From Lachnospiraceae bacterium UBA7481 (lineage in GTDB: Bacteria > Bacillota > Clostridia > Lachnospirales > Lachnospiraceae): a DNA stretch of 13,914 nt. Each line of letters opens with the position of its first letter. Position 1 is the first letter of the stretch. The position numbers were made by a program, and so were the translations under genes. The DNA lies in contig DLOP01000101.1 in assembly GCA_002478505.1 (NCBI GenBank), positions 14,411 to 28,324 of the forward strand. The letters are read 5' to 3'. Below are positions 1-6,732 of this stretch, piece after piece. The notes below the pieces were generated by a model that saw nothing but the letters and a program-made list of their open reading frames with translations, searched no databases and was not told the origin of the DNA.

Positions 1-203
1 TCCGTCCGGTCAGGGAATTAAAGGGATTTTCGAAGGTATGGTTAGAACCCGGTGAAGAAAGGGAAGTCTGCTTTACGGTGACAGAGGAAATGCTGCGTTT
101 CCATGATATTAATATGAATCATACGGTGGAGCCGGGAAGCTTTACCGTATTTGTGGGAAGTGATTCTACTACGGAACGGCAGGCGCAGTTTTGCTTCTTA
201 TAA
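1..203 (+). CDS. Glycoside hydrolase family 3 (beta-glucosidase-like), 3' end only
   Basis: The frame starting at base 3 is open from the window edge to a TAA at 201-203, giving about 66 C-terminal residues. The peptide contains RELKGFSKVWLEPGEE and, near its end, PGSFTVFVGSDSTTERQ. This 'elkgF.kv.LepGE...v.F.v' and 'pG.y.v.vG.Ss' pattern is typical of the fibronectin-III-like domain that closes GH3 beta-glucosidases and beta-xylosidases. The catalytic domains lie upstream of the window, so substrate preference cannot be judged. I see no terminator in the 89 bases before the next gene. The family call rests on this one domain; other Fn3-tailed GH3 enzymes are equally possible. Confidence 0.72.
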   Translation, partial: RPVRELKGFSKVWLEPGEEREVCFTVTEEMLRFHDINMNHTVEPGSFTVFVGSDSTTERQAQFCFL

Positions 204-292
204 TGAAGTGTTTATAAGTACCGGTATGGCTGATTTTGCCATGATTTGGATTGTAGCGCTGTTACAAAGTCAAAAATGAAGGATTACGGAAC

Positions 293-1291
293 ATGAAATC
301 AAAGGGAACGGTAAGAAAAACTAAAAAAAGAATATTTGAGATCATTCAGATCGGAACAAGGGTGGATTTTTGGAGCAGAGCCTTTGATTATTTTATTGCC
401 TTTATGATCCTGCTAAGTATCAGCGTCACGTTTATGCTGACGTTTGCCGAACTGAGTAAGTACGCGGATGTGATGAAAACGATTGAGTTCTTTACTATTA
501 TCGTCTTTATCATAGAGTATGCGCTGCGGATATGGACCAGTGATCTGCTTTATCCCGATCTGAACAAACCGCAGGCAGCGCTCCGTTTTATCTTTTCCTT
601 TTATGGACTTGTGGAGCTGTTGACCATCGTTTCCTATTTCGGACCGCTGTATTCCAATGGTATGATCGCGCTGCGGATCATACGTGTTACAAGGATTCTG
701 AGGCTGTTCCAGCTCAATACGAACTCGGATACCTACAATGTGGTTGCGGAAGTCCTGATGGATAAGAAGAAGCAGCTGCTTTCCTCCATCTCCATGATCC
801 TGATGCTGATGCTGGCGGCGTCATTATGTATGTATGGATTTGAGCATGAGGCGCAGCCGGATATTTATGAAAATGCATTTTCCGGAATCTGGTGGGCGAT
901 GTCCACGATTCTGACCGTTGGATACGGCGACATCTATCCGATTACGATCGGCGGACAGATCATGGCGATCTTGATCGCGCTTCTGGGGGTGTGCGTCGTT
1001 GCGATCCCCACCGGTGTGATCAGCGCCGGTTTTGTGGAATATGATAATAGAATACGTGTTGAGATGATCCTCCGCAGTGATAAGGATGGGCTTGTCAATA
1101 GAGAAGTCATAGCTGTACTAAATAAAAACGCCAGAAGAAAGAGAATGAACGTCAATGAGTATCTGCTGTTCCTGATGATGCAGGATGCGCAAAAAGCCGT
1201 GGAAGAGGACATCCCGGCAGAGAAAGCAGCGGAGAAGGTCGCAGCGAAAGCTCCGGTCAGGAAAGTCCAGAGTAAGAAGCGTAAAAAATAA
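293..1291 (+). CDS. Voltage-gated potassium channel (Kv/KvAP-like ion transporter)
   Basis: This 332-residue protein has the six-TM architecture of a voltage-gated K+ channel in the cytoplasmic membrane. S1 is about residues 31-53, S2 62-82 and S3 99-117. S4 carries arginines at every third position (R128, R131, R134, R137). S5 is about 161-181, followed by a pore loop with the K+ selectivity filter TVGYGD at 208-213, then S6 about 221-247. A basic N-terminus and a roughly 80-residue cytoplasmic tail flank this core; the tail ends in an Ala/Lys-rich stretch with no recognisable ligand-binding domain. AAGGAT lies about 8 bases upstream of the ATG. The next gene starts 21 bases downstream and is probably co-transcribed. 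Potassium selectivity follows from the filter; the physiological role is not shown. Confidence 0.93.
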   Translation: MKSKGTVRKTKKRIFEIIQIGTRVDFWSRAFDYFIAFMILLSISVTFMLTFAELSKYADVMKTIEFFTIIVFIIEYALRIWTSDLLYPDLNKPQAALRFIFSFYGLVELLTIVSYFGPLYSNGMIALRIIRVTRILRLFQLNTNSDTYNVVAEVLMDKKKQLLSSISMILMLMLAASLCMYGFEHEAQPDIYENAFSGIWWAMSTILTVGYGDIYPITIGGQIMAILIALLGVCVVAIPTGVISAGFVEYDNRIRVEMILRSDKDGLVNREVIAVLNKNARRKRMNVNEYLLFLMMQDAQKAVEEDIPAEKAAEKVAAKAPVRKVQSKKRKK

Positions 1292-1312
1292 CTGTCAAAC
1301 AGGAATCAGAAA

Positions 1313-1882
1313 ATGGAATCTATGGAAAAAGAGGAACAGACACCGCAGAAACAGCGGCATCGACCGGTACGGGCGCCGATTCCCGGACTGGGACTTCGCA
1401 GTATCAAGACGGCTTTAGCGGCGGCGCTTGCTGCTTTGATCTATATCTTTATTCCGGATCATAATCCGACTTTTGCCTGTATCGGGGCGATCGTCGGTAT
1501 GGGGACGGATATGGAGACCTCCAGAAAAAGCGCAGGCAACCGTTTTTTCGGGACGATCATAGGAGGTATGATCGGAATCGGTCTGTACTGGATCGAGTTT
1601 CTGATCTTCCCGGAAGGAAATGACTGGATCCGGCTGCCCCTTGTATTTATCGGAATTATCGTATTGGTTGCCGTCAGCGTGCTTTGCCATTGGCCCGGCG
1701 GGGTTCAGGCGGGTGGTGTGGTACTCTGCGTTATTTTATTTGATACACCGGCACGGCATTTGGATTATGCCGTCTGGCGCGCGGTTGATACGGGGGTCGG
1801 GGTTTTTCTGGCGCTGGTGATCAATTCGCTGCTTTCCAGGGAGAGACTTGATAAGTGGTTTTCTCGTCGAGATGTTATGTAA
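1313..1882 (+). CDS. Short FUSC / aromatic acid exporter-type membrane protein
   Basis: The protein has 189 residues and about four hydrophobic segments (roughly 32-47, 55-63 with 79-97, 108-124 and 131-142/158-172). The first helix begins with SIKTALAAALA, and RKSAGNRFFGTIIGG occupies about 71-85. This 'lktalAa.la' start and 'R..Gt..Ga' turn are hallmarks of the FUSC/ArAE_1 (formerly DUF939) membrane domain of proposed aromatic-acid exporters. It lacks the large cytoplasmic domain of full-length exporters, so it is a membrane-domain-only version; short versions of this kind are known in Firmicutes. Substrate and transport activity are unproven. An ATG three codons further in (1322) is an alternative start with a closer GGAAT. 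The 21-base gap to the channel gene suggests one transcript. Confidence 0.78.
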   Translation: MESMEKEEQTPQKQRHRPVRAPIPGLGLRSIKTALAAALAALIYIFIPDHNPTFACIGAIVGMGTDMETSRKSAGNRFFGTIIGGMIGIGLYWIEFLIFPEGNDWIRLPLVFIGIIVLVAVSVLCHWPGGVQAGGVVLCVILFDTPARHLDYAVWRAVDTGVGVFLALVINSLLSRERLDKWFSRRDVM

Positions 1883-1970
1883 ACTAAAATATGAGCAACT
1901 CTTTTCGTTTTCAAACAGTACAGCCGCTTTGATAGTAAGGTATTCCTGCGTGGCATGGAGGACAGGTATA

Positions 1971-2000
1971 TTGTTTCTGGCATTCATGACCGTTTATGAT
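1971..2000 (+). promoter_or_regulatory. Putative promoter for the AT-rich membrane protein gene
   Basis: TTGTTT at 1971-1976 and TATGAT at 1995-2000 are separated by 18 bp, 55 bp before the start codon of the next gene. The 172-base gap after the FUSC gene holds no convincing ORF or terminator. The match is moderate and untested. Confidence 0.4.
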
Positions 2001-2054
2001 AAAATCCGGAGAATAAAACACGGGAAACAAAATAAGGAACGAAAGACTTAGAGT

Positions 2055-2558
2055 ATGATTTTAGAAGATGAAAAAAAGAAAATTATATTAAAAAGATTGC
2101 GGAAATCTGCAATGGAAATTTTTTTTACAATGTTGTTAATATCATTAAGTGTTGGGATTTCCATAATGTTGTTATTAGTGTTCCTTTTGGGCGTTATGCC
2201 TACAGACTTAAATATATTTATAGTTGGATATTGGACATTATTCACATTTCTCGTTCGGCTTGATGATTTTCTGATTGTGGTTCGTGTGCTGGTTGAGTGT
2301 TTGGAATTAGAAAAAGCGGAAACCAAATACTACATTGTAAAAGCCAGTGATATAAAACTTTCGCCATGGCTATTGAGCGGCAAGTATGGCCATAAATGGG
2401 TGTTTTATGAATATGAAGGAAAAAGCCGAAGAAGAATCATATGGGCAAATGTCATGGTACGCAGTAAAGATCATAGACTGCTTTTGCTTGTGCCTGAAAA
2501 TAAACACCAAAAAATTTATGCATTTCCACTGGTGAATTTTGTGGATGTAATGAACTGA
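2055..2558 (+). CDS. Unrecognised membrane protein with two TM segments
   Basis: I do not recognise this 167-residue protein. A charged N-terminus (MILEDEKKKIILKRLRKSA) is followed by two hydrophobic segments at about 21-47 and 52-76. A roughly 90-residue soluble tail then follows, with regular beta-like alternation and the motifs SGKYGHKWVFYEYEGKSRRR and DHRLLLLVPENKHQKIYAFP. The tail could be a small beta-barrel or PH-like domain on the membrane surface, but this is inference. The coding sequence is clearly more AT-rich than the channel and FUSC genes before it, as is the ATPase gene after it, which suggests acquisition as one block. The ribosome binding site is weak: AAGGAA lies about 15 bases upstream, and only AGAG is close to the ATG. 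Confidence 0.6.
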   Translation: MILEDEKKKIILKRLRKSAMEIFFTMLLISLSVGISIMLLLVFLLGVMPTDLNIFIVGYWTLFTFLVRLDDFLIVVRVLVECLELEKAETKYYIVKASDIKLSPWLLSGKYGHKWVFYEYEGKSRRRIIWANVMVRSKDHRLLLLVPENKHQKIYAFPLVNFVDVMN

Positions 2559-2598
2559 TATAATTTTTTTGTGGAAAGAAAATTTATAAAAGTGGAAG

Positions 2599-2627
2599 TT
2601 GATAATTTTTTAATTAGAGGATATAAT
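2599..2627 (+). promoter_or_regulatory. Promoter of the AAA_14/DUF4143 ATPase gene
   Basis: TTGATA (2599-2604) and TATAAT (2622-2627) are separated by exactly 17 bp, a near-consensus sigma-A promoter 51 bp before the ATG. Downstream, AGGGGCACAATAT (about 2638-2650) and AGGGGTGCGATAT (about 2667-2679) form an imperfect 13-bp direct repeat. The second copy contains the GAGGGG ribosome binding site (2666-2671) and runs into the start codon. Confidence 0.65.
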
Positions 2628-2677
2628 ATTGAAAAAAAGGGGCACAATATCCCTAAAACGTCAATGAGGGGTGCGAT

Positions 2678-3931
2678 ATGGAAATAAAAAGAGATCTATA
2701 CCTGAAGAAAATAATAAATCGCATGCATAACGGAATGATAAAAGTGATCACCGGAATAAGACGTTCAGGAAAATCATATCTTCTGTTTACCATATTTAAA
2801 AACTACCTGAAATCAGAAGGCGTTGCAGAAGACCATATGATAGCAATTGAACTGGATATGTTGGAGAATAAGAAATACAGAGATCCCTGTGTCATTCTTG
2901 ATTATATAAAAGGAAAGATTACTGATGACGGTGACTATTATATTTTCCTGGATGAAGTGCAGTTGTTGGAGGAATTTGAAGGAGTGCTTAATTCACTTCT
3001 TCATATAAAAAATGCAGACATTTATGTAACAGGAAGTAATTCGAAATTTTTATCAAAGGATATTATTACGGAGTTCAGAGGGCGTGGTGATGAAATCCAT
3101 GTGTATCCTGTCAGCTTTAGAGAATATATGGAAGTATTCAAAGGTGATAAGTATGATGGATGGAGTTCGTATGTAAATTACGGAGGACTTCCATTGACCG
3201 TCACAATGAATACTGATGAACAGAGAATGGAATATCTCACAAAATTATTTGAAGAGACATATATCAAGGATATTATTGAACGCAACCATATAGAAAAAGT
3301 GCAGGAGATAAATGATCTGATCAATATTCTGGCATCCGGCATTGGCTCACTGACAAATGCTTCCAAAATAGAAGCAACATTTAAAAGCGTTATAGGGTCC
3401 GATATCAGCCTTAATACAATCAGAGCGTATATTGAATATCTTAAGGATGCTTTTATTGTAAGTGAAGCAAACAGATTTGATGTAAAAGGCAGGAAGTATA
3501 TTGGTACACCTTTAAAATATTATTTTGAAGATGTGGGACTTAGAAATGCCAGACTTGGATTTAGGCAGATAGAAGAAACACATCTTATGGAAAATATTAT
3601 TTATAATGAGTTACGTGTTCGCGGCTGCCGGGTAGACGTGGGTGTAGTAATAAAACGAAACAGAACAGAAGAGGGCGTGCAGGAAAAGAAGCAGCTTGAA
3701 ATTGATTTCGTAGCAAATACGGGAAGTAAACGTTTCTATATCCAGTCAGCTTTTAGTCTTCCCGACGATGAAAAGAGAGCGCAGGAAAAAGCATCACTTA
3801 TTAATGTCCATGATTCATTTAAGAAGATTATTATCGTGAAGGATGTCATCAAGCCATGGCATGATGATGATGGAATTTTAACAATGAGTATCTATGACTT
3901 TCTGTTAAATGAGAATAGTCTGGATATCTAA
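2678..3931 (+). CDS. AAA_14 / DUF4143 family ATP-binding protein
   Basis: The 417-residue length is normal for the family. The N-terminal AAA_14 ATPase has Walker A GIRRSGKS at 26-33, Walker B with YYIFLDEVQ at 87-95, a sensor-like VTGSNSKFLS at about 117-126 and FRGRGDEI at about 133-140. PVSFREYM (144-151) and YVNYGGLP (165-172) are standard landmarks of this family. The C-terminal DUF4143 part resembles a PD-(D/E)XK fold: HLMENIIYNELRVRG at about 302-316, EIDFVA at 341-346, then YIQSAFSL with Gln where a nuclease Lys would be expected. Function is unknown for nearly all members; they are frequent in accessory regions of anaerobe genomes. The gene has GAGGGG 6 bases before the ATG, its own promoter and a terminator starting at its stop codon, so it is an independent unit. 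Confidence 0.9.
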   Translation: MEIKRDLYLKKIINRMHNGMIKVITGIRRSGKSYLLFTIFKNYLKSEGVAEDHMIAIELDMLENKKYRDPCVILDYIKGKITDDGDYYIFLDEVQLLEEFEGVLNSLLHIKNADIYVTGSNSKFLSKDIITEFRGRGDEIHVYPVSFREYMEVFKGDKYDGWSSYVNYGGLPLTVTMNTDEQRMEYLTKLFEETYIKDIIERNHIEKVQEINDLINILASGIGSLTNASKIEATFKSVIGSDISLNTIRAYIEYLKDAFIVSEANRFDVKGRKYIGTPLKYYFEDVGLRNARLGFRQIEETHLMENIIYNELRVRGCRVDVGVVIKRNRTEEGVQEKKQLEIDFVANTGSKRFYIQSAFSLPDDEKRAQEKASLINVHDSFKKIIIVKDVIKPWHDDDGILTMSIYDFLLNENSLDI

Positions 3932-3985
3932 ATGGTTGCGGAAATACCCTATGTAGAAAAACTTTCCATGGCAGCCATTTTTTTT
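3930..3985 (+). terminator. Rho-independent terminator after the DUF4143 ATPase gene
   Basis: AAATGGTTGC (3930-3939) pairs fully with GCAGCCATTT (3971-3980) with one G-U pair. GGAAA (3940-3944) pairs with TTTCC (3963-3967), leaving a 3-nt bulge (3968-3970). Eight T residues follow at 3978-3985. The stem begins inside the TAA stop codon and insulates the PadR unit downstream. Confidence 0.8.
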
Positions 3986-3997
3986 GTGCATTTTCTC

Positions 3998-4026
3998 TTG
4001 TATATATTCCACAAGTGGAATATAAT
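3998..4026 (+). promoter_or_regulatory. Promoter of the padR-flavoprotein operon
   Basis: TTGTAT (3998-4003) and a perfect TATAAT (4021-4026) are spaced 17 bp apart. Transcription would begin near 4033, about 43 bases before the padR ATG. The spacer is almost entirely occupied by a perfect palindrome, listed separately. Confidence 0.72.
4003..4024. promoter_or_regulatory. Perfect 22-bp palindromic operator, probably for PadR
   Basis: TATATTCCAC (4003-4012), AA, GTGGAATATA (4015-4024) is a perfect inverted repeat with a 2-bp centre. It overlaps the last base of the -35 box and four bases of the -10 box, so a bound dimer would block RNA polymerase. The gene immediately downstream encodes a PadR-family regulator, and such proteins commonly repress their own operon. 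That this regulator binds here is inference. Confidence 0.7.
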
Positions 4027-4075
4027 AAAGAAATCAATACAGAACCTAAAATAGGAAAAGGCATGGGGGATTAGT

Positions 4076-4621
4076 ATGTTAAAGCACGGTATTTTAGGAT
4101 TATTAAACTATTATGACTTGACAGGTTATGAAATCATGGAAGTATTCAGGGATTCCCTAAATTTTTTCTGGAATGCCCAAACGAGCCAGATTTACCGGGA
4201 ATTACAGGGATTGGAACAAAAGGGATGGGTTGAAAAGACTGTGGTTTCCCAGCAGGGAAAGCCGGATAAAAATGTCTTTTCCATTACGCCGGAGGGAAAG
4301 ACAGAGCTTCTCTTGTGGCTGGCGAAAGATGAAGCTATGATGGCTTTCAGAAATCCGTTACTGATGAAAGTATTTTTCATGGGTGAACGGAGCAGGGAGG
4401 AAAATATCCGCTATTTCAAACGCCTGATAGAAGAATATGAAAAGCTCCTGGAAGGCCTTGCGCTTGTACCCCGATACATCGAAGCTTACAGTGCGTATTT
4501 AGATGAGAAAGAAAAAGCGCTTTTCTGGCAGATGACGGTGGATTATGGCGGAAGAAACTTGCAGATGTGTATCGATTGGGCGAAAGACTGCGTCAGAAGA
4601 TTGGAGGAGACGGGCGAATGA
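4076..4621 (+). CDS. PadR-family transcriptional regulator
   Basis: The 181-residue protein has the PadR winged-helix domain at about 1-85. It starts MLKHGILGLLNYYDLTGYEI, continues with a recognition region WNAQTSQIYRELQGLEQKGW (33-52) and a wing with KNVFSITPEGKTEL (65-78). Residues about 90-175 match the Vir_AcT-type C-terminal dimerisation domain, forming a long helical hairpin (REENIRYFKRLIEEYEKLLE). PadR proteins of this size are usually repressors relieved by small aromatic or membrane-active compounds; the ligand here is unknown. GGGGGA lies 5 bases before the ATG. The stop overlaps the next start (ATGA at 4618-4621), so the regulator and the flavoprotein are translationally coupled and probably autoregulated through the palindrome upstream. 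Confidence 0.92.
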   Translation: MLKHGILGLLNYYDLTGYEIMEVFRDSLNFFWNAQTSQIYRELQGLEQKGWVEKTVVSQQGKPDKNVFSITPEGKTELLLWLAKDEAMMAFRNPLLMKVFFMGERSREENIRYFKRLIEEYEKLLEGLALVPRYIEAYSAYLDEKEKALFWQMTVDYGGRNLQMCIDWAKDCVRRLEETGE

Positions 4622-6267
4622 AAATTTTATTGATCAACGGCAGCCCCAAAGGTAAGAAAAGTAATACCTACAAACTGGCATCTGCCTTTTTGGAAGGGAT
4701 GAGGTTGGAAACGGAAAGTACGGGGGACAAAGTACAGACGGAAGAAATTCAGGTGAACCGGATGGAGATCAAGTCCTGTCTCGGGTGTTTTCATTGTTGG
4801 GAGAAAACGCCGGGAACTTGCTGTATACAGGATGATATGCGGCAGGTGATTGAAAAACTTTTGTGGGCGGATGTTACGATATGGAGTTTTCCACTTTATT
4901 ATTATACAGTGCCGGGGGGACTGAAAACACTGATTGACCGTCAGCTCCCTATGGCGCTTCCCTTTATGATTGAGCGGGAGGATGGAATGGGTAACGGAAC
5001 TCATCCGTCGCGATATGACATGAGCGGCAAGAAAACTGTGGTGATCTCCACGTGCGGTTTTTATACGGCGGAGGGAAATTATGACGGCGTGTGCAGCCTG
5101 TTTGACCATATGTGCGGTAAGGGACAGTATACGGCTATTTTCTGCGGACAGGGGGAATTATTCCGTGTGCCGGAGCTTTCTGACAGGACGGGGGAATATC
5201 TGGAATGCGTAAAGGAAGCCGGCAAAGAGTACGTGCAGGGCGGCATTTCGGAGGAAACTTTTCAGGAGTTAAATCAGTTATTATATCCGAAAGAGGTGTA
5301 TGAACGCATGGCGGACGCCAGTTGGAGTATTGATAAAGAAAGCGGGGAGAAAGCGTCGGACGCGCTTGTCTTTACCAGACAGATGGCATCTTTATATCGG
5401 AAGAGCAGCTATGCAGGCAGGGAGCAGGTGTTGGAAATGTATTATACGGATATCGATGAGTGTTATCAGGTTGTCATAGGAAAGGAAGGCAGTGAAGTTC
5501 TGACAGATGGTTTTAAAACTTTCACAACAAGGATCGAAACGCCGATTACCGTCTGGCGTTCCATTGCGGCAGGGAAAATCCGTGGGGATGAAGCATTGAT
5601 GAAACAGCTTTATAAAGTGAAAGGTGATTTTGACCTCATGTTAAAGTGGGACAAATATTTTGGCGGTGCGGGTGTTACCGGAGGAAGTGAGGCAAAGGGT
5701 AGAAAAAAGCCGGGGCTCCATGTACCTGATAAGGAAACGAATATGAATGTTTTGCTGATTCCGTGGATTGTATTCTGGGTGGCAGCTCCAATAGACAGCT
5801 ATTGGGGCGGGCTGGCGTGTATCAGTGCCTGTGTATTGGTGCAGCTTCTTTTTTACCGTCATAAAAAGACAATCTATGATTTCCTGACCGGAGTCGTGGC
5901 GGCAGGATGTTCCATAGCAATACTGTCGGGAGTGCAGGGGCGCATTGTCATTCCTCTGTCTTATCTCGCTTTCGGGATCATGTGGACGGCATCCTGCTTT
6001 ACAGAAATACCACTTTCCGCGCACTATTCCATGAATGGTTATGACGGGGAAAAGGCTCTGGAAAATCCTTTGTTTATGAAGACCAACCGGATTCTGACTT
6101 TGATGTGGGGGATTCTGTATTTGGTGACGCCTATTTGGACTTATGCAATTATGGGAACGGACATCGGATTCCTGACGGGGGCAGTGAATTCAATACTACC
6201 CATTGTGATGGGAGTTTTCACCGGATGGTTTCAAAAGTGGTATCCGGCGAAAGTGGCGAGAGGATGA
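4618..6267 (+). CDS. Three-part fusion: flavodoxin-like oxidoreductase, SCP2-like domain, multi-TM region
   Basis: The chosen start (MKILLINGSPKGKKSN) follows GGAGGAG and overlaps the padR stop; an in-frame ATG 17 codons upstream lies inside padR and is unlikely. The product has 549 residues. Residues 1 to about 210 are a flavodoxin-like NAD(P)H-dependent oxidoreductase: FMN loop NGSPKGKKSN (7-16), cysteine cluster CLGCFHC with CC and DDM after it (54-74), and SFPLYYYTVPGGLKTLIDR (90-108). Residues about 265-345 resemble an SCP2 sterol-carrier lipid-binding domain (DGFKTFTTRIETPITVWRSI and GDEALMKQLYKVKGDFDLM). Residues about 375-548 form roughly five hydrophobic segments. The reading frame is uninterrupted. 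It may be a membrane-bound quinone or lipid-aromatic reductase induced through PadR, but substrate and activity are unproven. Confidence 0.82.
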   Translation: MKILLINGSPKGKKSNTYKLASAFLEGMRLETESTGDKVQTEEIQVNRMEIKSCLGCFHCWEKTPGTCCIQDDMRQVIEKLLWADVTIWSFPLYYYTVPGGLKTLIDRQLPMALPFMIEREDGMGNGTHPSRYDMSGKKTVVISTCGFYTAEGNYDGVCSLFDHMCGKGQYTAIFCGQGELFRVPELSDRTGEYLECVKEAGKEYVQGGISEETFQELNQLLYPKEVYERMADASWSIDKESGEKASDALVFTRQMASLYRKSSYAGREQVLEMYYTDIDECYQVVIGKEGSEVLTDGFKTFTTRIETPITVWRSIAAGKIRGDEALMKQLYKVKGDFDLMLKWDKYFGGAGVTGGSEAKGRKKPGLHVPDKETNMNVLLIPWIVFWVAAPIDSYWGGLACISACVLVQLLFYRHKKTIYDFLTGVVAAGCSIAILSGVQGRIVIPLSYLAFGIMWTASCFTEIPLSAHYSMNGYDGEKALENPLFMKTNRILTLMWGILYLVTPIWTYAIMGTDIGFLTGAVNSILPIVMGVFTGWFQKWYPAKVARG

Positions 6268-6326
6268 AAATGAAGATATTTTACAAGAGGGAAATGACCC
6301 ATGCCGCGGGACTTGACAGACATTAA
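6264..6326 (+). CDS. Short ORF of 20 codons, possibly a gene remnant
   Basis: ATGA at 6264-6267 overlaps the stop of the flavoprotein gene and opens a 20-residue frame, MKMKIFYKREMTHAAGLDRH, ending at TAA 6324-6326. Purines (GAGAGG) lie immediately before the ATG, too close for an ideal ribosome binding site. The end overlaps the trp promoter TTGACA at 6313. It could be a truncated former downstream cistron or chance; I recognise no family. Confidence 0.25.
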   Translation: MKMKIFYKREMTHAAGLDRH

Positions 6327-6341
6327 GAACTGTGGTAGCAT
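6313..6341 (+). promoter_or_regulatory. Promoter of the trp T-box leader
   Basis: A consensus TTGACA (6313-6318) is followed after 17 bp by TAGCAT (6336-6341). Transcription would start near 6348, just before the stem I region of the T-box leader. No terminator separates it from the flavoprotein gene, so some read-through is possible. Confidence 0.65.
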
Positions 6342-6585
6342 ATAAACAATTTAATATAAAAACCTGTGAAGCGGAGATAACGGCAATGATGCCTGTACAG
6401 AGAGTCCGGGATGCTGAGAACCGGATGAGAAACAAGTTGTCAAATGGACCGCTGAGGGTGCAGTCAAATGCAATAAAATGCAAAGTATTCTGCAACGTGA
6501 GGCATACGTTAACTGCCGGGGATATCATATATGCTGTCAAGTATATTTATGCTACAAAGCATAGTAATAACCATGCCTTTCCGTA

Positions 6586-6645
6586 ACCTGCGAATTTGGG
6601 CCGCAGGCACAAATTTGCGTGTGAAAAATTTATTTTTCACACTAA
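6586..6645. repeat. Nested inverted repeats inside the T-box linker (possible inserted element)
   Basis: GTGTGAAAAAT (6619-6629), TT, ATTTTTCACAC (6632-6642) is a perfect 24-base palindromic hairpin. Just before it, GCGAATTTG pairs with CAAATTTGC (one G-U), while CCTGCG pairs with CGCAGG in a competing fold. None of these belongs to the conserved T-box core, and together they roughly account for the excess leader length. An inserted dispersed intergenic repeat is my inference. Confidence 0.5.
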
Positions 6646-6732
6646 GGTCGTTAAGCATATTACGTATCCTGCAGAGTGCATGGCATAGCAAATGCCGTGA
6701 ATCAAGGTGGCACCGCGAAAGTTTGATATTTT

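Noticed and set aside
1848..2051. 67-codon ORF after the FUSC gene
   Set aside because: It starts inside the FUSC gene, has no ribosome binding site, and its second half overlaps a plausible promoter for the next gene.
4567..4617. Upstream in-frame ATG giving a 17-residue N-terminal extension of the flavoprotein
   Set aside because: The extension lies entirely within padR, and MKILLINGSP with GGAGGAG before it is the canonical start for this family.
4627..5109. Long minus-strand frame (160 codons) opposite the flavoprotein
   Set aside because: It is antisense to a well-supported domain, has no ribosome binding site or recognisable motif, and is a shadow of codon bias in the sense gene.
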